Shown here one piece after another: positions 1 to 7,827 of a stretch of 64,000 bases of DNA. Source of the stretch: Streptomyces sp. CA-210063 (lineage in GTDB: Bacteria; Actinomycetota; Actinomycetes; Streptomycetales; Streptomycetaceae); assembly GCF_024612015.1 (NCBI RefSeq), contig NZ_CP102512.1, positions 1,426,001 through 1,490,000 on the forward strand, given 5' to 3'. Below the pieces are notes generated by a model. The model saw only the letters and a program-made list of their open reading frames with translations, was not told the DNA's origin and did not search any database. Each line of letters begins with the position of its first letter. Within the stretch, counting starts at the first letter, position 1. A program made the position numbers and the translations under genes.

Positions 1-2
1 TG

Positions 3-134
3 ATGGTCGGCGGGTGGTTCGTGATCCGATGGTGGACGGGGCGCTCGGAGCAAAACCATGCACAGGGCATGAACACCTTGTTGCGGCTGGTCACAGAGGT
101 CGCAGGTGATCAATTGTGCGCCCCCCGACCCTAG
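3..134 (+). CDS. Possible short membrane protein or 3' end of a gene cut by the window edge
   Basis: A frame open from the window edge reads a tryptophan-rich hydrophobic start (MVGGWFVIRWWTG), then a polar stretch ending in CAPRP and a TAG stop at 132-134. It could be the tail of a gene beginning left of the window, or a 43-residue protein starting at the ATG at position 3. No ribosome binding site can be judged because the sequence begins there. I do not recognise a family, and chance is a real alternative. Confidence 0.25.
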   Translation: MVGGWFVIRWWTGRSEQNHAQGMNTLLRLVTEVAGDQLCAPRP

Positions 135-204
135 AGAGGGGGAATGCGGGGTTCTGGTTCCACCGAGATCGAATGATCTTGCCAGAAGGCCGTGCCACGC
201 CGCA

Positions 205-235
205 CACCGGCCCCGGGGAAACCCCGGGGCCGGTG
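205..235 (-). terminator. Strong hairpin terminator of the serine hydrolase gene
   Basis: A perfect 14-bp inverted repeat (CACCGGCCCCGGGG and its complement) with an AAA loop lies 35 bp beyond the stop codon of the minus-strand hydrolase at 271. There is no T-run, as is usual in Streptomyces. Confidence 0.75.
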
Positions 236-270
236 CGGTGGTGCCGCCGATGACGGCTACGCGGTCGGGT

Positions 271-1371
271 TCAGGCCGACAGGCCCTCGTAGACGGCCGC
301 GAGGATCAGGAACGCCCGGTCGTCGCCGAGTCCGCCGTCGTCGATCATCTGGTTCATCATGTACGCCACGGCCATCCGGGCGTCGAGGTCGACCAGGACG
401 ATCGAGCCGCCCCAGCCGCCCCAGAAAGCGGTGCGGGGGTTGGGGAGTTGGCCGCCGTTGAGGCCGTATCCCATGCCGTAGCGCATCGGTACGCGCAGGA
501 CCCGGTCCGTACCGCTGAACTGCTCCTCCAGGGCACGCTCGCACCCCTTCTCCGACAGCAGGCGCACGCCCCGGGCCGCGCCGCCGCAGGCCAGCAGTGA
601 CTGCACGGCGGCGACCGAGCGGGCGTTGCCGTGGCCGTTCGCGGCCGGGATCTCGGCGCGGCGCCAGGCGCTCGTGTTGGCGGTGCCGTCCGGTATGGCG
701 GGGTTGGGCGGCGGGCCGCCGCGGGGTGCGGAGGAGGGCGGCGCGAGGATCGGCGCGACCCGGTGGTCGTGCTCGGCGGTCAGGCCGATGTGGAAGTCGG
801 CGCCCAGCGGGCCCGTGACCTCCTCGGCGAGGAAGGTGCCCAGGGTACGGCCGGTGACCCGGCGGACGATCTCCCCGAGCAGATACCCCTGGGTGACGGC
901 GTGGTAGCCGGCCTCGGTGCCGGGCTCCCAGGCCGGTGCCTGCGCGGCGAGCCGGGAGGTGGCCGTCGGCCAGTCGTACAGGTCCTCCAGGGTCGTGGGC
1001 GCGTCGAAGCGGGGCAGGCCGGCCGTGTGCGAGAGCACATGACTGACGCGGACGTTCTCCTTGCCCGCCGCGGCGAACTCGGGCCAGTACGTGGCCACCG
1101 GCGCGGTCAGGTCCAGTTCGCCCCGGTCGGCGAGCATCAGCACGCACAGGGCCGTCATCGTCTTGGTCGTGGACCAGACGTGGGTGATGGTGTCCCGCTC
1201 CCACGGTGTGGTGCGGGCCGCGTCGGTGTGGCCGCCCCACAGGTCGACCTCCGGCTCACCGTCCACGTACACGGCGACCGAGGCCCCCACGTCCTTGTCG
1301 TCCAGCGAGGCGGCGAGCGCCTCGCGCACCGGGGCGAATCGGTCCGTGCACGTGCCGTGAGTCTCCGCCAT
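271..1371 (-). CDS. Serine hydrolase of the beta-lactamase class C / family VIII esterase group
   Basis: A 366-residue cytoplasmic-looking protein of the penicillin-binding/beta-lactamase fold. The nucleophile motif SxxK is seen as S67-T-T-K70 (HVWSTTKTMTAL), followed by the YHAVTQGYLLGEIV segment that carries the active-site tyrosine in EstB-type esterases and by a C-terminal WGGWGGS-like glycine turn. Such enzymes hydrolyse esters or amides; most are not true beta-lactamases, and no signal peptide is seen. The start was placed at the ATG at 1371 (MAETHGTCTD); the open frame runs 27 codons further, but that part is translated from a 12-bp tandem repeat. It is divergent from the kinase gene and ends in a strong hairpin. 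The substrate cannot be read from sequence. Confidence 0.8.
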   Translation of the reverse strand: MAETHGTCTDRFAPVREALAASLDDKDVGASVAVYVDGEPEVDLWGGHTDAARTTPWERDTITHVWSTTKTMTALCVLMLADRGELDLTAPVATYWPEFAAAGKENVRVSHVLSHTAGLPRFDAPTTLEDLYDWPTATSRLAAQAPAWEPGTEAGYHAVTQGYLLGEIVRRVTGRTLGTFLAEEVTGPLGADFHIGLTAEHDHRVAPILAPPSSAPRGGPPPNPAIPDGTANTSAWRRAEIPAANGHGNARSVAAVQSLLACGGAARGVRLLSEKGCERALEEQFSGTDRVLRVPMRYGMGYGLNGGQLPNPRTAFWGGWGGSIVLVDLDARMAVAYMMNQMIDDGGLGDDRAFLILAAVYEGLSA

Positions 1372-1676
1372 GAGGGGAAAGTAGCGGCTCGGACCGGGCG
1401 GAGCCATCGAATAAGTCACCGGCGGGACCGGTACGGCCACCGGTACGGCCACCGGTACGGCACGGCCCGCCCGGGCGGGCTCGCCGGCCGTCCGCCGGAC
1501 GTCCTCACCGGGATCTCAGCCGCCGCGCCCCCGATGCCGACCGGGTGCGACGGCGCCACGGACGCCTCCGCGGAGAGCCCGGGAGCGCTCTCCGAGGCCC
1601 CTGGTCCAGCGCCACCTGCCGCATCCCCTAGGCTGATCCGCCGCAGCTGCCGTACGGAACAAGAGCGTGGTGGGAA
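1372..1676. other. Divergent intergenic region between serine hydrolase and kinase
   Basis: 305 bases without a gene. It holds a three-copy 12-bp tandem repeat (1427-1462) and a 16-bp perfect palindrome, GCCCGCCCGGGCGGGC, at 1465-1480, which could be a regulator site or simply GC-rich structure. Promoters for both flanking genes must lie here, but no convincing -35/-10 pair was found. Confidence 0.5.
1427..1462. repeat. 12-bp tandem repeat, three copies
   Basis: The unit ACCGGTACGGCC is repeated at 1427, 1439 and 1451, the last copy imperfect at its end. It lies in the upstream region of the minus-strand hydrolase and extends that gene's open frame as repeated Val-Ala-Val-Pro, so copy-number change would leave the frame open. 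Confidence 0.85.
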
Positions 1677-3839
1677 ATGCCGCTGAGGGACGACGATCCC
1701 ACTGTCATAGGCGGATACGTCCTGGAGAACCGGCTCGGCGCGGGTGGCATGGGGGTCGTCTACCTCGCCCGGTCCGAGTCGGGGCGGCGGGTCGCGATCA
1801 AGCTGGTGCACGCCCAGTACTGCGACGACGAGGAGTTCCGGTCCCGGTTCCGGCAGGAGGTCGCGGCGGCGCGCCGGGTGAGCGGGGCGTTCACCACCCC
1901 CGTGGTGGACGCCGACCCGGAGGCCGCCCGGCCGTGGATGGCGACGCTGTACGTGCCGGGGCCGACGCTCTTCGATCTGGTGCGCGAGGAGGGCCCGTTG
2001 GGCGGGGCCCGGATCCGGGGCCTCGCGCTCGGGCTCGTCGAGGCGCTGCGGGACATCCATCGGGCGGGTGTCGTGCACCGGGACCTCAAGCCGGCGAACG
2101 TCCTCATCGCCGAGGACGGGCCGCGCGTCATCGACTTCGGCATCTCGCGCGCCGGCGACAACCTGCCGCTCACCGTGACCGGCCGGGTGATCGGCACCCC
2201 GCCGTTCATGTCGCCGGAGCAGTTGCGCTCCCCGAGGGACGTCACCCCGGCTTCGGACGTGTTCTCCCTTGGATCGCTGCTGGTGTACGCGGCCAGCGGG
2301 CACAGCCCGTTCAAGGCCGAGAGCCCCTATCTGGCGGGCTACCAGGTCATGTTCGAGGCGCCGAAGCTGGACGCGGTGCCCGAGCCGTTGCGGAGCATCG
2401 CCGAGCGCTGTCTGGACAAGGACCCGGCGGCCCGGCCGGACCTCACCGAACTGCACCGCCTCTTCCTGGGGTTGCCGACCTCGACGGATGCCCGCCCCGA
2501 CGCCGCCGTTCCCGAGCCCGAGCCGGTGGCCCCGACGACGTACAGCCGGGGTGAGGGCCGCCGCGCCAAGCGGCAGTTGTTCCTCGTCGGCCTCGGCGCC
2601 GCCCTGACCGTCGGCGCGCTGAGCGCCGCGCTGCTTCTGTACCCGGGCGACAAGGACACCTCGAGGTCGTCCGACACCGCCGCCGGTTACCGTTCGGCGT
2701 CCCTCCCCGAGGGCTGGCAGCCGTGGCGTACGCCGCTGCGGAACGACGAGGGCTTCCCTCCCGAGTACGTCGCCACCGGCTACAAGCGACCGGGCTGCCT
2801 GACGGACGGAACGGACCTGTACTGCGGCGGTACGGGCTTCGTCGTCACGAAGGTGGACGCCGCCACGGGAGAAACGGGCTGGCGGCACGGCACCCTGCCC
2901 CAGACGTCGCGGCCCATCGGTGTGCGGGACGGCCTGGTCTATGCCTACGAGGAACCCGACACCACCCGGCGGCGCCTGACAGCCCTGGACACCGCGACCG
3001 GGAAACAGCGGTGGGCCCGGTCCATCAGCGTGAACGAGGAGGTCCACCTCTACGACGGCGGCCTCCTCACCCTCACGCCCGACCACCTGCACATCGTCGC
3101 CTACTCCACAGCGGGCAAGGAGTTGTGGCGGTCGCCCGTGCCCGGCGCGGTGAACTGCGTTCCCACGGTGCTCGGCGGCGACCCGTACGCCCTGTGCTGG
3201 GAGGGCGCCGACTTCCTCGACACCAACCCGTTCACGCTCGTACGGCTCGATCCGGACGACGGTACGCGGCGGGAACTCGCCCCGCTGCCCAAGAAGTCGC
3301 TCGCCCTGGGCGCCGTGGACGGACAGCCGCTGTTCCTCGGGGCCGAGACCACCGAGGAGGTGTACGAGGCCGGGTACGAGCGGCCGTACGACGCGTTCCT
3401 GCGGGTGGACCCGGAGACCGGGAAGGTCACGCGGATTCCGCTGAAACGGGCACTGCGCGGCTCGGCGACGCTGGTGGACGGTGTCGTGTACTTCGTGCGG
3501 ACCAACGGGTGGGTCGCCGCCGTGTCGGCGACCAGTGGCAAGGAGCTGTGGGAGCGGACGACGGACACGGAGAACCTGTCCGCTCCGGCGGTGTCGAAGG
3601 CCCGGGACGAGGTCTACTTCGCCAACCGGTTCGGGCGGCTGCTGGCGCTGGACGGCGGCACGGGCGCCGAGTTGTGGCGCACGGACGCGCTCGACGACCC
3701 GGGGGACATCGCGGCCGAGGCCCCGCCCAGCGTGCTGCTCGTCGAGGACGCGATCGTGGCGATGGCCGGGGACACGGCGCTCTCCGTGCGCCCGGACCAG
3801 CCGACGGCCCGGCCGTCCACCTCCGCCGCCGGGGACTGA
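1677..3839 (+). CDS. Transmembrane Ser/Thr protein kinase with extracytoplasmic PQQ-type beta-propeller
   Basis: A 720-residue receptor-like kinase. The N-terminal 270 residues form a Hanks-type kinase: glycine loop LGAGGMGVVY (20-29), ATP lysine K42 in VAIK, catalytic loop HRDLKPAN, DFG in VIDFGIS and the activation segment GTPPFMSPEQ. A basic linker leads to one membrane helix (LFLVGLGAALTVGALSAALL, about residues 300-320). The remaining roughly 390 residues are repeated PQQ-like blades (for example ATGETGWRHG, ATSGKELWER, GTGAELWR), predicted outside the cell as a ligand-sensing propeller. The layout matches AfsK-type Streptomyces kinases, which link metabolic signals to development and secondary metabolism; the true ligand and substrate are unknown. 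The ATG follows the sequence GGTGGGAA almost directly. Confidence 0.92.
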   Translation: MPLRDDDPTVIGGYVLENRLGAGGMGVVYLARSESGRRVAIKLVHAQYCDDEEFRSRFRQEVAAARRVSGAFTTPVVDADPEAARPWMATLYVPGPTLFDLVREEGPLGGARIRGLALGLVEALRDIHRAGVVHRDLKPANVLIAEDGPRVIDFGISRAGDNLPLTVTGRVIGTPPFMSPEQLRSPRDVTPASDVFSLGSLLVYAASGHSPFKAESPYLAGYQVMFEAPKLDAVPEPLRSIAERCLDKDPAARPDLTELHRLFLGLPTSTDARPDAAVPEPEPVAPTTYSRGEGRRAKRQLFLVGLGAALTVGALSAALLLYPGDKDTSRSSDTAAGYRSASLPEGWQPWRTPLRNDEGFPPEYVATGYKRPGCLTDGTDLYCGGTGFVVTKVDAATGETGWRHGTLPQTSRPIGVRDGLVYAYEEPDTTRRRLTALDTATGKQRWARSISVNEEVHLYDGGLLTLTPDHLHIVAYSTAGKELWRSPVPGAVNCVPTVLGGDPYALCWEGADFLDTNPFTLVRLDPDDGTRRELAPLPKKSLALGAVDGQPLFLGAETTEEVYEAGYERPYDAFLRVDPETGKVTRIPLKRALRGSATLVDGVVYFVRTNGWVAAVSATSGKELWERTTDTENLSAPAVSKARDEVYFANRFGRLLALDGGTGAELWRTDALDDPGDIAAEAPPSVLLVEDAIVAMAGDTALSVRPDQPTARPSTSAAGD

Positions 3840-3982
3840 CCGGCCGTCACCTCGCCTCTTGGCGGGTGACCGCCGACAAGGAGCGATCTTCACAGAGTGA
3901 ACTCGCCCCTCCCGCACGGACTTTCTCCGCTTTAACTCTTGACGACCGCAGCGCCTGAGCGCACATTGACCGCACGCTGTTC

Positions 3983-4000
3983 TCTGAGAGCGCTCTCAGA
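3983..4000. promoter_or_regulatory. LacI-family operator-like perfect palindrome upstream of the glucanase
   Basis: TCTGAGAGCGCTCTCAGA is a perfect 18-bp palindrome ending 63 bp before the GH16 start codon. The central GAGCGCTC core resembles operators bound by sugar-responsive LacI-family repressors such as CebR in Streptomyces. No LacI gene lies next to it, so the regulator would act from elsewhere. Confidence 0.7.
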
Positions 4001-4063
4001 ACAACTCCGCGAGGCGCTCCCCCCACCCGCGCACTTTCACTCCGTACACCCGAAGAGGCCGCT

Positions 4064-5452
4064 ATGAGTGAAACCTCCGGCATACCCATCAGACGTCGCC
4101 GCCCGCTCAGGCGCGCGTTTCTCGCCATGGCCGCCGCGGTGGCGCTGGCGACGGCCTGGGCGACGACCGCGCAGGGCGCGGCGCCCCCGCCGCCCACCGG
4201 CTGGACCCAGGTCTTCGTCGACGACTTCAACGGCACCGCCGGCACCGGCGTCAACACCTCCAACTGGCAGTACGCCACGGGGACGGGCTATCCGGGCGGC
4301 CCCGCCAACTGGGGCACCGGCGAGGTCGAGAGGATGACGAACAGCACCAACAACGTCGCGCTCGACGGCAACGGCAATCTGCGCATCACCCCGATCCGCG
4401 ACTCGGCCGGGAACTGGACCTCGGGCCGCATCGAGACCAACCGCACCGACTTCCAGCCCCCGGCGAGCGGAAAACTGCGGGTCGAGTCGCGGCTCCAGAT
4501 GCCGAACGTCACCGGCACGGCGGCCGAGGGCTACTGGCCGGCGTTCTGGATGCTGGGCGCCCCCTACCGGGGCAACTACCAGAACTGGCCGAGCGTCGGC
4601 GAGCTGGACATCATGGAGAACGTCCAGGGCCGCAACACCGTGTGGGCCACCATGCACTGCGGCACCAACCCGGGCGGGCCGTGCAACGAGACGACCGGCA
4701 TCGGCAACTCCACCGCGTGCCCCAACACGACGTGCCAGTCCGGCTTCCACACCTACACCATGGAGTGGGACCGCTCGGTGACGCCGGAGACGATCCGGTT
4801 CTCCGTCGACGGCACCCTGTTCCACTCGGTCAACGCGAGCCAGGTGGACGCCACGACCTGGTCCAACGCCACCAACCACGGCTTCTTCATCATCCTGAAC
4901 GTGGCGATGGGCGGTGCCTTCCCCGACGCGTTCGGCGGCGGTCTCGACGGCGACACACGGTCCGGTGTCCCCATGGTCGTCGACTATGTGCAGGTGCTGT
5001 CGGCCGCCGGGAGCACGACCACACCGCCGCCGACGGGCACCCGTGACGCGTACAGCGCCATCCAGGCCGAGTCGTACAACAGCCAGAGCGGCACCCTCAC
5101 GGAGACCACGACCGACACCGGGGGCGGCCAGAACATCGGTTCCCTCGCGGGCGGCGACTGGGCGCTCTTCCAGAACGTCGCCTTCGGCTCCAACCCGGCC
5201 ACCCAGTTCGTCGCCCGTGTCGCCTCCGGCGCCAACACCGGGGTGAGCGGCCTGGTCGAGGTCAGACTCGACAGCCGTACGAGCACCCCCATCGGCAGCT
5301 TCTCGATCGCCAACACCGGTGGCTGGCAGTCCTGGCGGACGGTGCCCGCGAACATCAGCGGGGTCACCGGCACCCATGACGTCTATCTGACCTTCACGAG
5401 CGGTCAGTCGCAGGACTTCGTGAATGTGAACTGGTTCACCTTCGGCCGCTGA
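4064..5452 (+). CDS. Secreted GH16 endo-beta-1,3-glucanase with C-terminal CBM6
   Basis: A 462-residue secreted enzyme. A long signal peptide carries an arginine cluster (RRRRPLRRAFL), a hydrophobic core and a cleavage site near AQGAA at residues 36-40; the Arg-rich start is compatible with export but has no clear Tat twin-arginine consensus. The GH16 catalytic motif ExDxxE is seen as E180-L-D182-I-M-E185. After a threonine/proline linker (TTPPPTGT) comes a CBM6-type module beginning AIQAESYNSQSG and ending VNVNWFTFGR, the usual ending of this family. Substrates are likely beta-1,3-glucans such as laminarin or fungal wall. The upstream palindrome suggests sugar-controlled expression; a 30-bp palindromic terminator follows. 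Confidence 0.92.
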   Translation: MSETSGIPIRRRRPLRRAFLAMAAAVALATAWATTAQGAAPPPPTGWTQVFVDDFNGTAGTGVNTSNWQYATGTGYPGGPANWGTGEVERMTNSTNNVALDGNGNLRITPIRDSAGNWTSGRIETNRTDFQPPASGKLRVESRLQMPNVTGTAAEGYWPAFWMLGAPYRGNYQNWPSVGELDIMENVQGRNTVWATMHCGTNPGGPCNETTGIGNSTACPNTTCQSGFHTYTMEWDRSVTPETIRFSVDGTLFHSVNASQVDATTWSNATNHGFFIILNVAMGGAFPDAFGGGLDGDTRSGVPMVVDYVQVLSAAGSTTTPPPTGTRDAYSAIQAESYNSQSGTLTETTTDTGGGQNIGSLAGGDWALFQNVAFGSNPATQFVARVASGANTGVSGLVEVRLDSRTSTPIGSFSIANTGGWQSWRTVPANISGVTGTHDVYLTFTSGQSQDFVNVNWFTFGR

Positions 5453-5479
5453 GTGGCGTATCGGCCGCCGGCATCCCAA

Positions 5480-5509
5480 GAGGGGCTCCACGCGCGCGTG
5501 GAGCCCCTC
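5480..5509. terminator. 30-bp perfect palindromic terminator
   Basis: A perfect palindrome (15-bp arms, GAGGGGCTCCACGCG and its complement) lies 27 bp after the glucanase stop and 20 bp before the end of the AraC remnant on the other strand. It can work for both directions. Confidence 0.8.
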
Positions 5510-5529
5510 ACCGCGTTCTCACACGCGAG

Positions 5530-5967
5530 TCACCGCATCTCCGCCCGGAACGCCACCGGCGTCGTCCCGCTGTGCAGCTGGAAGAACTTGGAGAAGTTCG
5601 CGGAGTCGGGGAAGCCGACGGCCACGCCGACGCGGCCGATCGGCAGGTCCGTGTGGGCCAGCAGCCGTTTCGCCTCCAGGACGACCCGCTTGGGCCAAGG
5701 AGTGGTGCAGGCCCTCCAGCTGGGCCTTGTCGGGGCGGAGCAGCGGCGGCAGGTCGTAGCGGTAGAGGCCCCTCGCCCCGACGGTCGCGCGGGGCAGAAA
5801 GCCCGGTTGCATGGTGAGGACGGTCCGGCGGTACTCGGTCGCGCGTGAGAAGCGATAAAGCGATGTACCTGCCCCGGGCGGATCCACAACAGGTCGCCCG
5901 CGCCCACCTCGTACTCGGTGAAGTCGATCACGTGGCGCACCGGTCCGCCGTCGAACAGCATCACCAC
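5530..5967 (-). pseudogene. Decayed AraC-family regulator remnant, cut by the IS200/IS605 element
   Basis: Minus-strand reading gives AraC-type pieces in two frames. First comes the end of the cupin ligand domain (HVVMLFDGGPVRHVIDF, then LLWIRPGQVHRF). After an 8-bp tandem duplication (5850-5865) the homologous text continues one frame over (ATEYRRTVLTMQPGFLPRA, then LYRYDLPPLLRPD). Near position 5700 it returns to the first frame inside the second helix-turn-helix (KRVVLEAKRLLAHTDLP, then VGFPDSANFSKFFQLHSG). Roughly 80-100 residues of linker and first helix-turn-helix appear to be missing at that join. The N-terminus ends exactly at the right end of the insertion element, and no matching piece is visible on the other side of it. 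The gene cannot make a functional regulator. Confidence 0.8.
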
Positions 5968-5970
5968 GTG

Positions 5971-6130
5971 ACTCCACCCACGCGTAAACGCGCGGGCTTC
6001 CTGTGTCGGTGGCTAGGCCACGTCGCAGAGGACCAGCCCGGCCCTGTTGAGGACGTTCAGCGCGCCGACGTGGTCCGCGTTGGCCACGAATCCACAGGTC
6101 GCGCACTGGAACTTCGCTTGGGTGACGCGG
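5971..6130 (-). ncRNA. Predicted omega RNA (reRNA) at the tnpB 3' end
   Basis: TnpB nucleases of this family use an RNA that covers the end of tnpB and runs to the element's right end; the guide is read from the flanking DNA. Here the right-end hairpin (stem CCCGCGCG/CGCGTGGG, loop TTTA on the minus strand, 5977-5996) and the following GGTGGAGTCAC fit that architecture. The 5' limit is a guess. If correct, the guide would begin at about 5967 going left, inside the AraC remnant. Confidence 0.4.
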
Positions 6131-7221
6131 TTCTCCTTCGCGGTGTGCCCGCAGGACGGGCAGGTGCGGGAGGTGTTGCGGGGGTCCACCGCGACGACGG
6201 TCCGACCGGCGCTTTCAGCCTTGCCTGCGAGGATCGCGAGGAACACCCCCCAACCCGCGTCGAGAATCGACCGGTTCAGTCCGGCTTTTGCCGCCCGCTG
6301 GTTCGGAAGGAACACACCGGGCTGTTCGGGGTCGGGCTTGGGTGCGGGCGCTTTGGTCATGCCCGCGGTGTTCAACCGCTCATGCGCGATCGCGTCGTGG
6401 TCGCGCACGAGGGTGAGCGCGGTCTTGTGCGCGTGGTCCAGGCGCTGGCGCCGGATCTTCGCGTGGATCTCGGCGACCTTCCGCGCGGCGGCGCGATGTG
6501 CCTTGGTTCGTTGCTTGGTGCGCTTGGGGAACGTAGCCAGATGCCGCTGGGCTTCGGCGAGTTCCCCGGCCGCCGTTTCGAGGAAGCGGGGATTGGCGAT
6601 GTGCTCGCCGTCCGAGGTGGTCATGAAGTGCGTGACACCCATGTCGATGCCGACGACCGCCCCCGTGTCAGGCAGGGGTTCGGCGGGGACGTTGTCGCAG
6701 GAGAGGACCACGTACCAGCGATTGCCTTCCCGCTTGACGGCGATCGTCTTCACGCGGCCCTGCACGGGCCGGTGCTGGTGCACGCGGATGTGCCCGACAC
6801 CTTGCAGACGGACGCGGGCGACGGGGTCGTGCGGGGTGGGGTCCCAGCGGCAGCCGTCGCCGTCCCTCGGGAAGGTGACGGTGTCGAAGTGGCCGACTCC
6901 CTTGAAACGCGGGTAGCCCGGCTTCTCGCCCTTCTTGACCCGGCGGAAGAACGCGGCGAATGCCTTGTCCAGGCGGCGCAGGGTGGCCTGCTGCGAGGAG
7001 AACGACCAGCGGCCCTGGCGTTCCGCATCGAAAGCCCTGATCTCCTTGAGCTGGCCGGACTGGTTGCCGTACGTGATGCTCGTCTTCGAACTGTGCCGCC
7101 AGGCGTCCCGGCGTTCTTGCAGCGCGCCGTTGTAGAGCGAGCAGTGGTCCCGGACCATCTCGCGCAGCGCCTGCTCCTGGCGAACCGTGGGGCGGAGGAG
7201 GAACTTGTACGCACGGATCAC
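6013..7221 (-). CDS. tnpB: TnpB, RNA-guided DNA endonuclease of IS200/IS605
   Basis: A 402-residue protein beginning at a GTG (MIRAYKFLLRPT) that overlaps the tnpA stop codon in GTGA. The split RuvC nuclease triad is complete: D193 in GIDMG, E281 in AHERLN and D383 in NADHVGALN. A four-cysteine zinc finger sits between the last two (C354, C357, C373, C376 in CPSCG and CATCG). TnpB proteins are ancestors of Cas12; they cut DNA next to a short element-specific motif using the omega RNA and help retain the element after TnpA-mediated excision. Length and residues are normal for an intact family member. Translation is probably coupled to tnpA. Confidence 0.93.
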   Translation of the reverse strand: MIRAYKFLLRPTVRQEQALREMVRDHCSLYNGALQERRDAWRHSSKTSITYGNQSGQLKEIRAFDAERQGRWSFSSQQATLRRLDKAFAAFFRRVKKGEKPGYPRFKGVGHFDTVTFPRDGDGCRWDPTPHDPVARVRLQGVGHIRVHQHRPVQGRVKTIAVKREGNRWYVVLSCDNVPAEPLPDTGAVVGIDMGVTHFMTTSDGEHIANPRFLETAAGELAEAQRHLATFPKRTKQRTKAHRAAARKVAEIHAKIRRQRLDHAHKTALTLVRDHDAIAHERLNTAGMTKAPAPKPDPEQPGVFLPNQRAAKAGLNRSILDAGWGVFLAILAGKAESAGRTVVAVDPRNTSRTCPSCGHTAKENRVTQAKFQCATCGFVANADHVGALNVLNRAGLVLCDVA

Positions 7222-7652
7222 GCCTGCTCCCCCTTCTCCTTCCGCCACGGGCGCTCCCACTGGGTCTCGATGTACTCCTGCACCGTCTGGGCGCTGACCG
7301 CGCCCACGGAAGCGGCGAAGTACGACGACGACCACAAGGTGGGCAGTTGGCTCTTGAGGTGCGGGAACTCCGTGCGCAGCATCCGTGACGTGAAGCCCTT
7401 GAACTGGTTGGCCACGTATGACGCCGACGACTTCGGGTCGTGCTTGACGAACAGGTGGACGTGGTCGGGCATGACCTCGAGCGCCACGATCTCCCACCCC
7501 CGTTCGTCGGCCTTCTGGCGGATCAGCTCGTCCAGGCGGGCCGCGACCCGGCCGCCGAGGACCGGACGGCGGTACTTCGGGCACCACACCACGTGGAGCC
7601 CGAGGTCGTACACGCCGCCGGAGAACCGGCGAACCCTCCGGGTCACATTCAC
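7218..7652 (-). CDS. tnpA: TnpA, Y1 HUH transposase of IS200/IS605
   Basis: A 144-residue single-strand transposase. The HUH metal motif is seen in MPDHVHLFV and the catalytic tyrosine in VQEYIETQ; the family opening GLHVVWCPKYRRPVL is present. The GTG at 7652 was chosen because an earlier in-frame GTG at 7667 lies inside the left-end hairpin and neither has a Shine-Dalgarno sequence. A TATAAT at 7664-7659 on the minus strand sits six bases before 7652, as expected for a leaderless transcript starting at that GTG. The enzyme excises and inserts the element as single-stranded circles, usually at the lagging strand of replication. Confidence 0.9.
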   Translation of the reverse strand: MNVTRRVRRFSGGVYDLGLHVVWCPKYRRPVLGGRVAARLDELIRQKADERGWEIVALEVMPDHVHLFVKHDPKSSASYVANQFKGFTSRMLRTEFPHLKSQLPTLWSSSYFAASVGAVSAQTVQEYIETQWERPWRKEKGEQA

Positions 7653-7653
7653 G

Positions 7654-7688
7654 GGATAATTATACACACGGCACAGGTATAATAATCC
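7654..7688. repeat. Left-end imperfect hairpin of the IS element with embedded TATAAT boxes
   Basis: Twelve-base arms (GGATAATTATAC and GTATAATAATCC) with one mismatch surround an 11-base loop. TATAAT is present on both strands. The A/T-rich patch stands out sharply from its surroundings. Known left ends of this family form such hairpins for TnpA recognition. Confidence 0.75.
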
Positions 7689-7761
7689 GTGATGATGACG
7701 GCACAGACCAGAACCGCAGCCGTATGGAGAGCTCAGCTCAGAGCAGTTGAGAGGAGCGATT

Positions 7762-7784
7762 CCCCCTCGGCTAAAAGCCGGGGG
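7762..7784 (+). repeat. Hairpin resembling a second IS200/IS605 right end
   Basis: CCCCTCGGCT, AAA, AGCCGGGG form a stem with one G-T pair, about 75 bp outside the left hairpin of the element. Right ends of TnpB elements commonly carry such a C-rich stem near the tip. It may be debris of another copy or part of a longer left end. Confidence 0.35.
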
Positions 7785-7827
7785 CCCTCGCTAGATCACG
7801 GATGAAAGTCGGTGGGAGGCCAAGGGG

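Larger units (their letters stand above)
5968..7690 (-). mobile_element. IS200/IS605-family insertion sequence with tnpA and tnpB
   Basis: The element carries overlapping tnpA and tnpB on the minus strand and ends with family-typical hairpins: right end at 5977-5996, just beyond tnpB, and an A/T-rich left hairpin at 7654-7688. Boundaries are approximate because this family makes no target duplication. Both proteins keep all catalytic residues, so the copy looks active or recently active. It sits between a decayed AraC gene and a truncated transketolase gene. Confidence 0.85.

Noticed and set aside
1416..3917. An 833-codon minus-strand frame opposite the kinase gene
   Set aside because: It has no motifs and lies exactly opposite a complete kinase and PQQ propeller.
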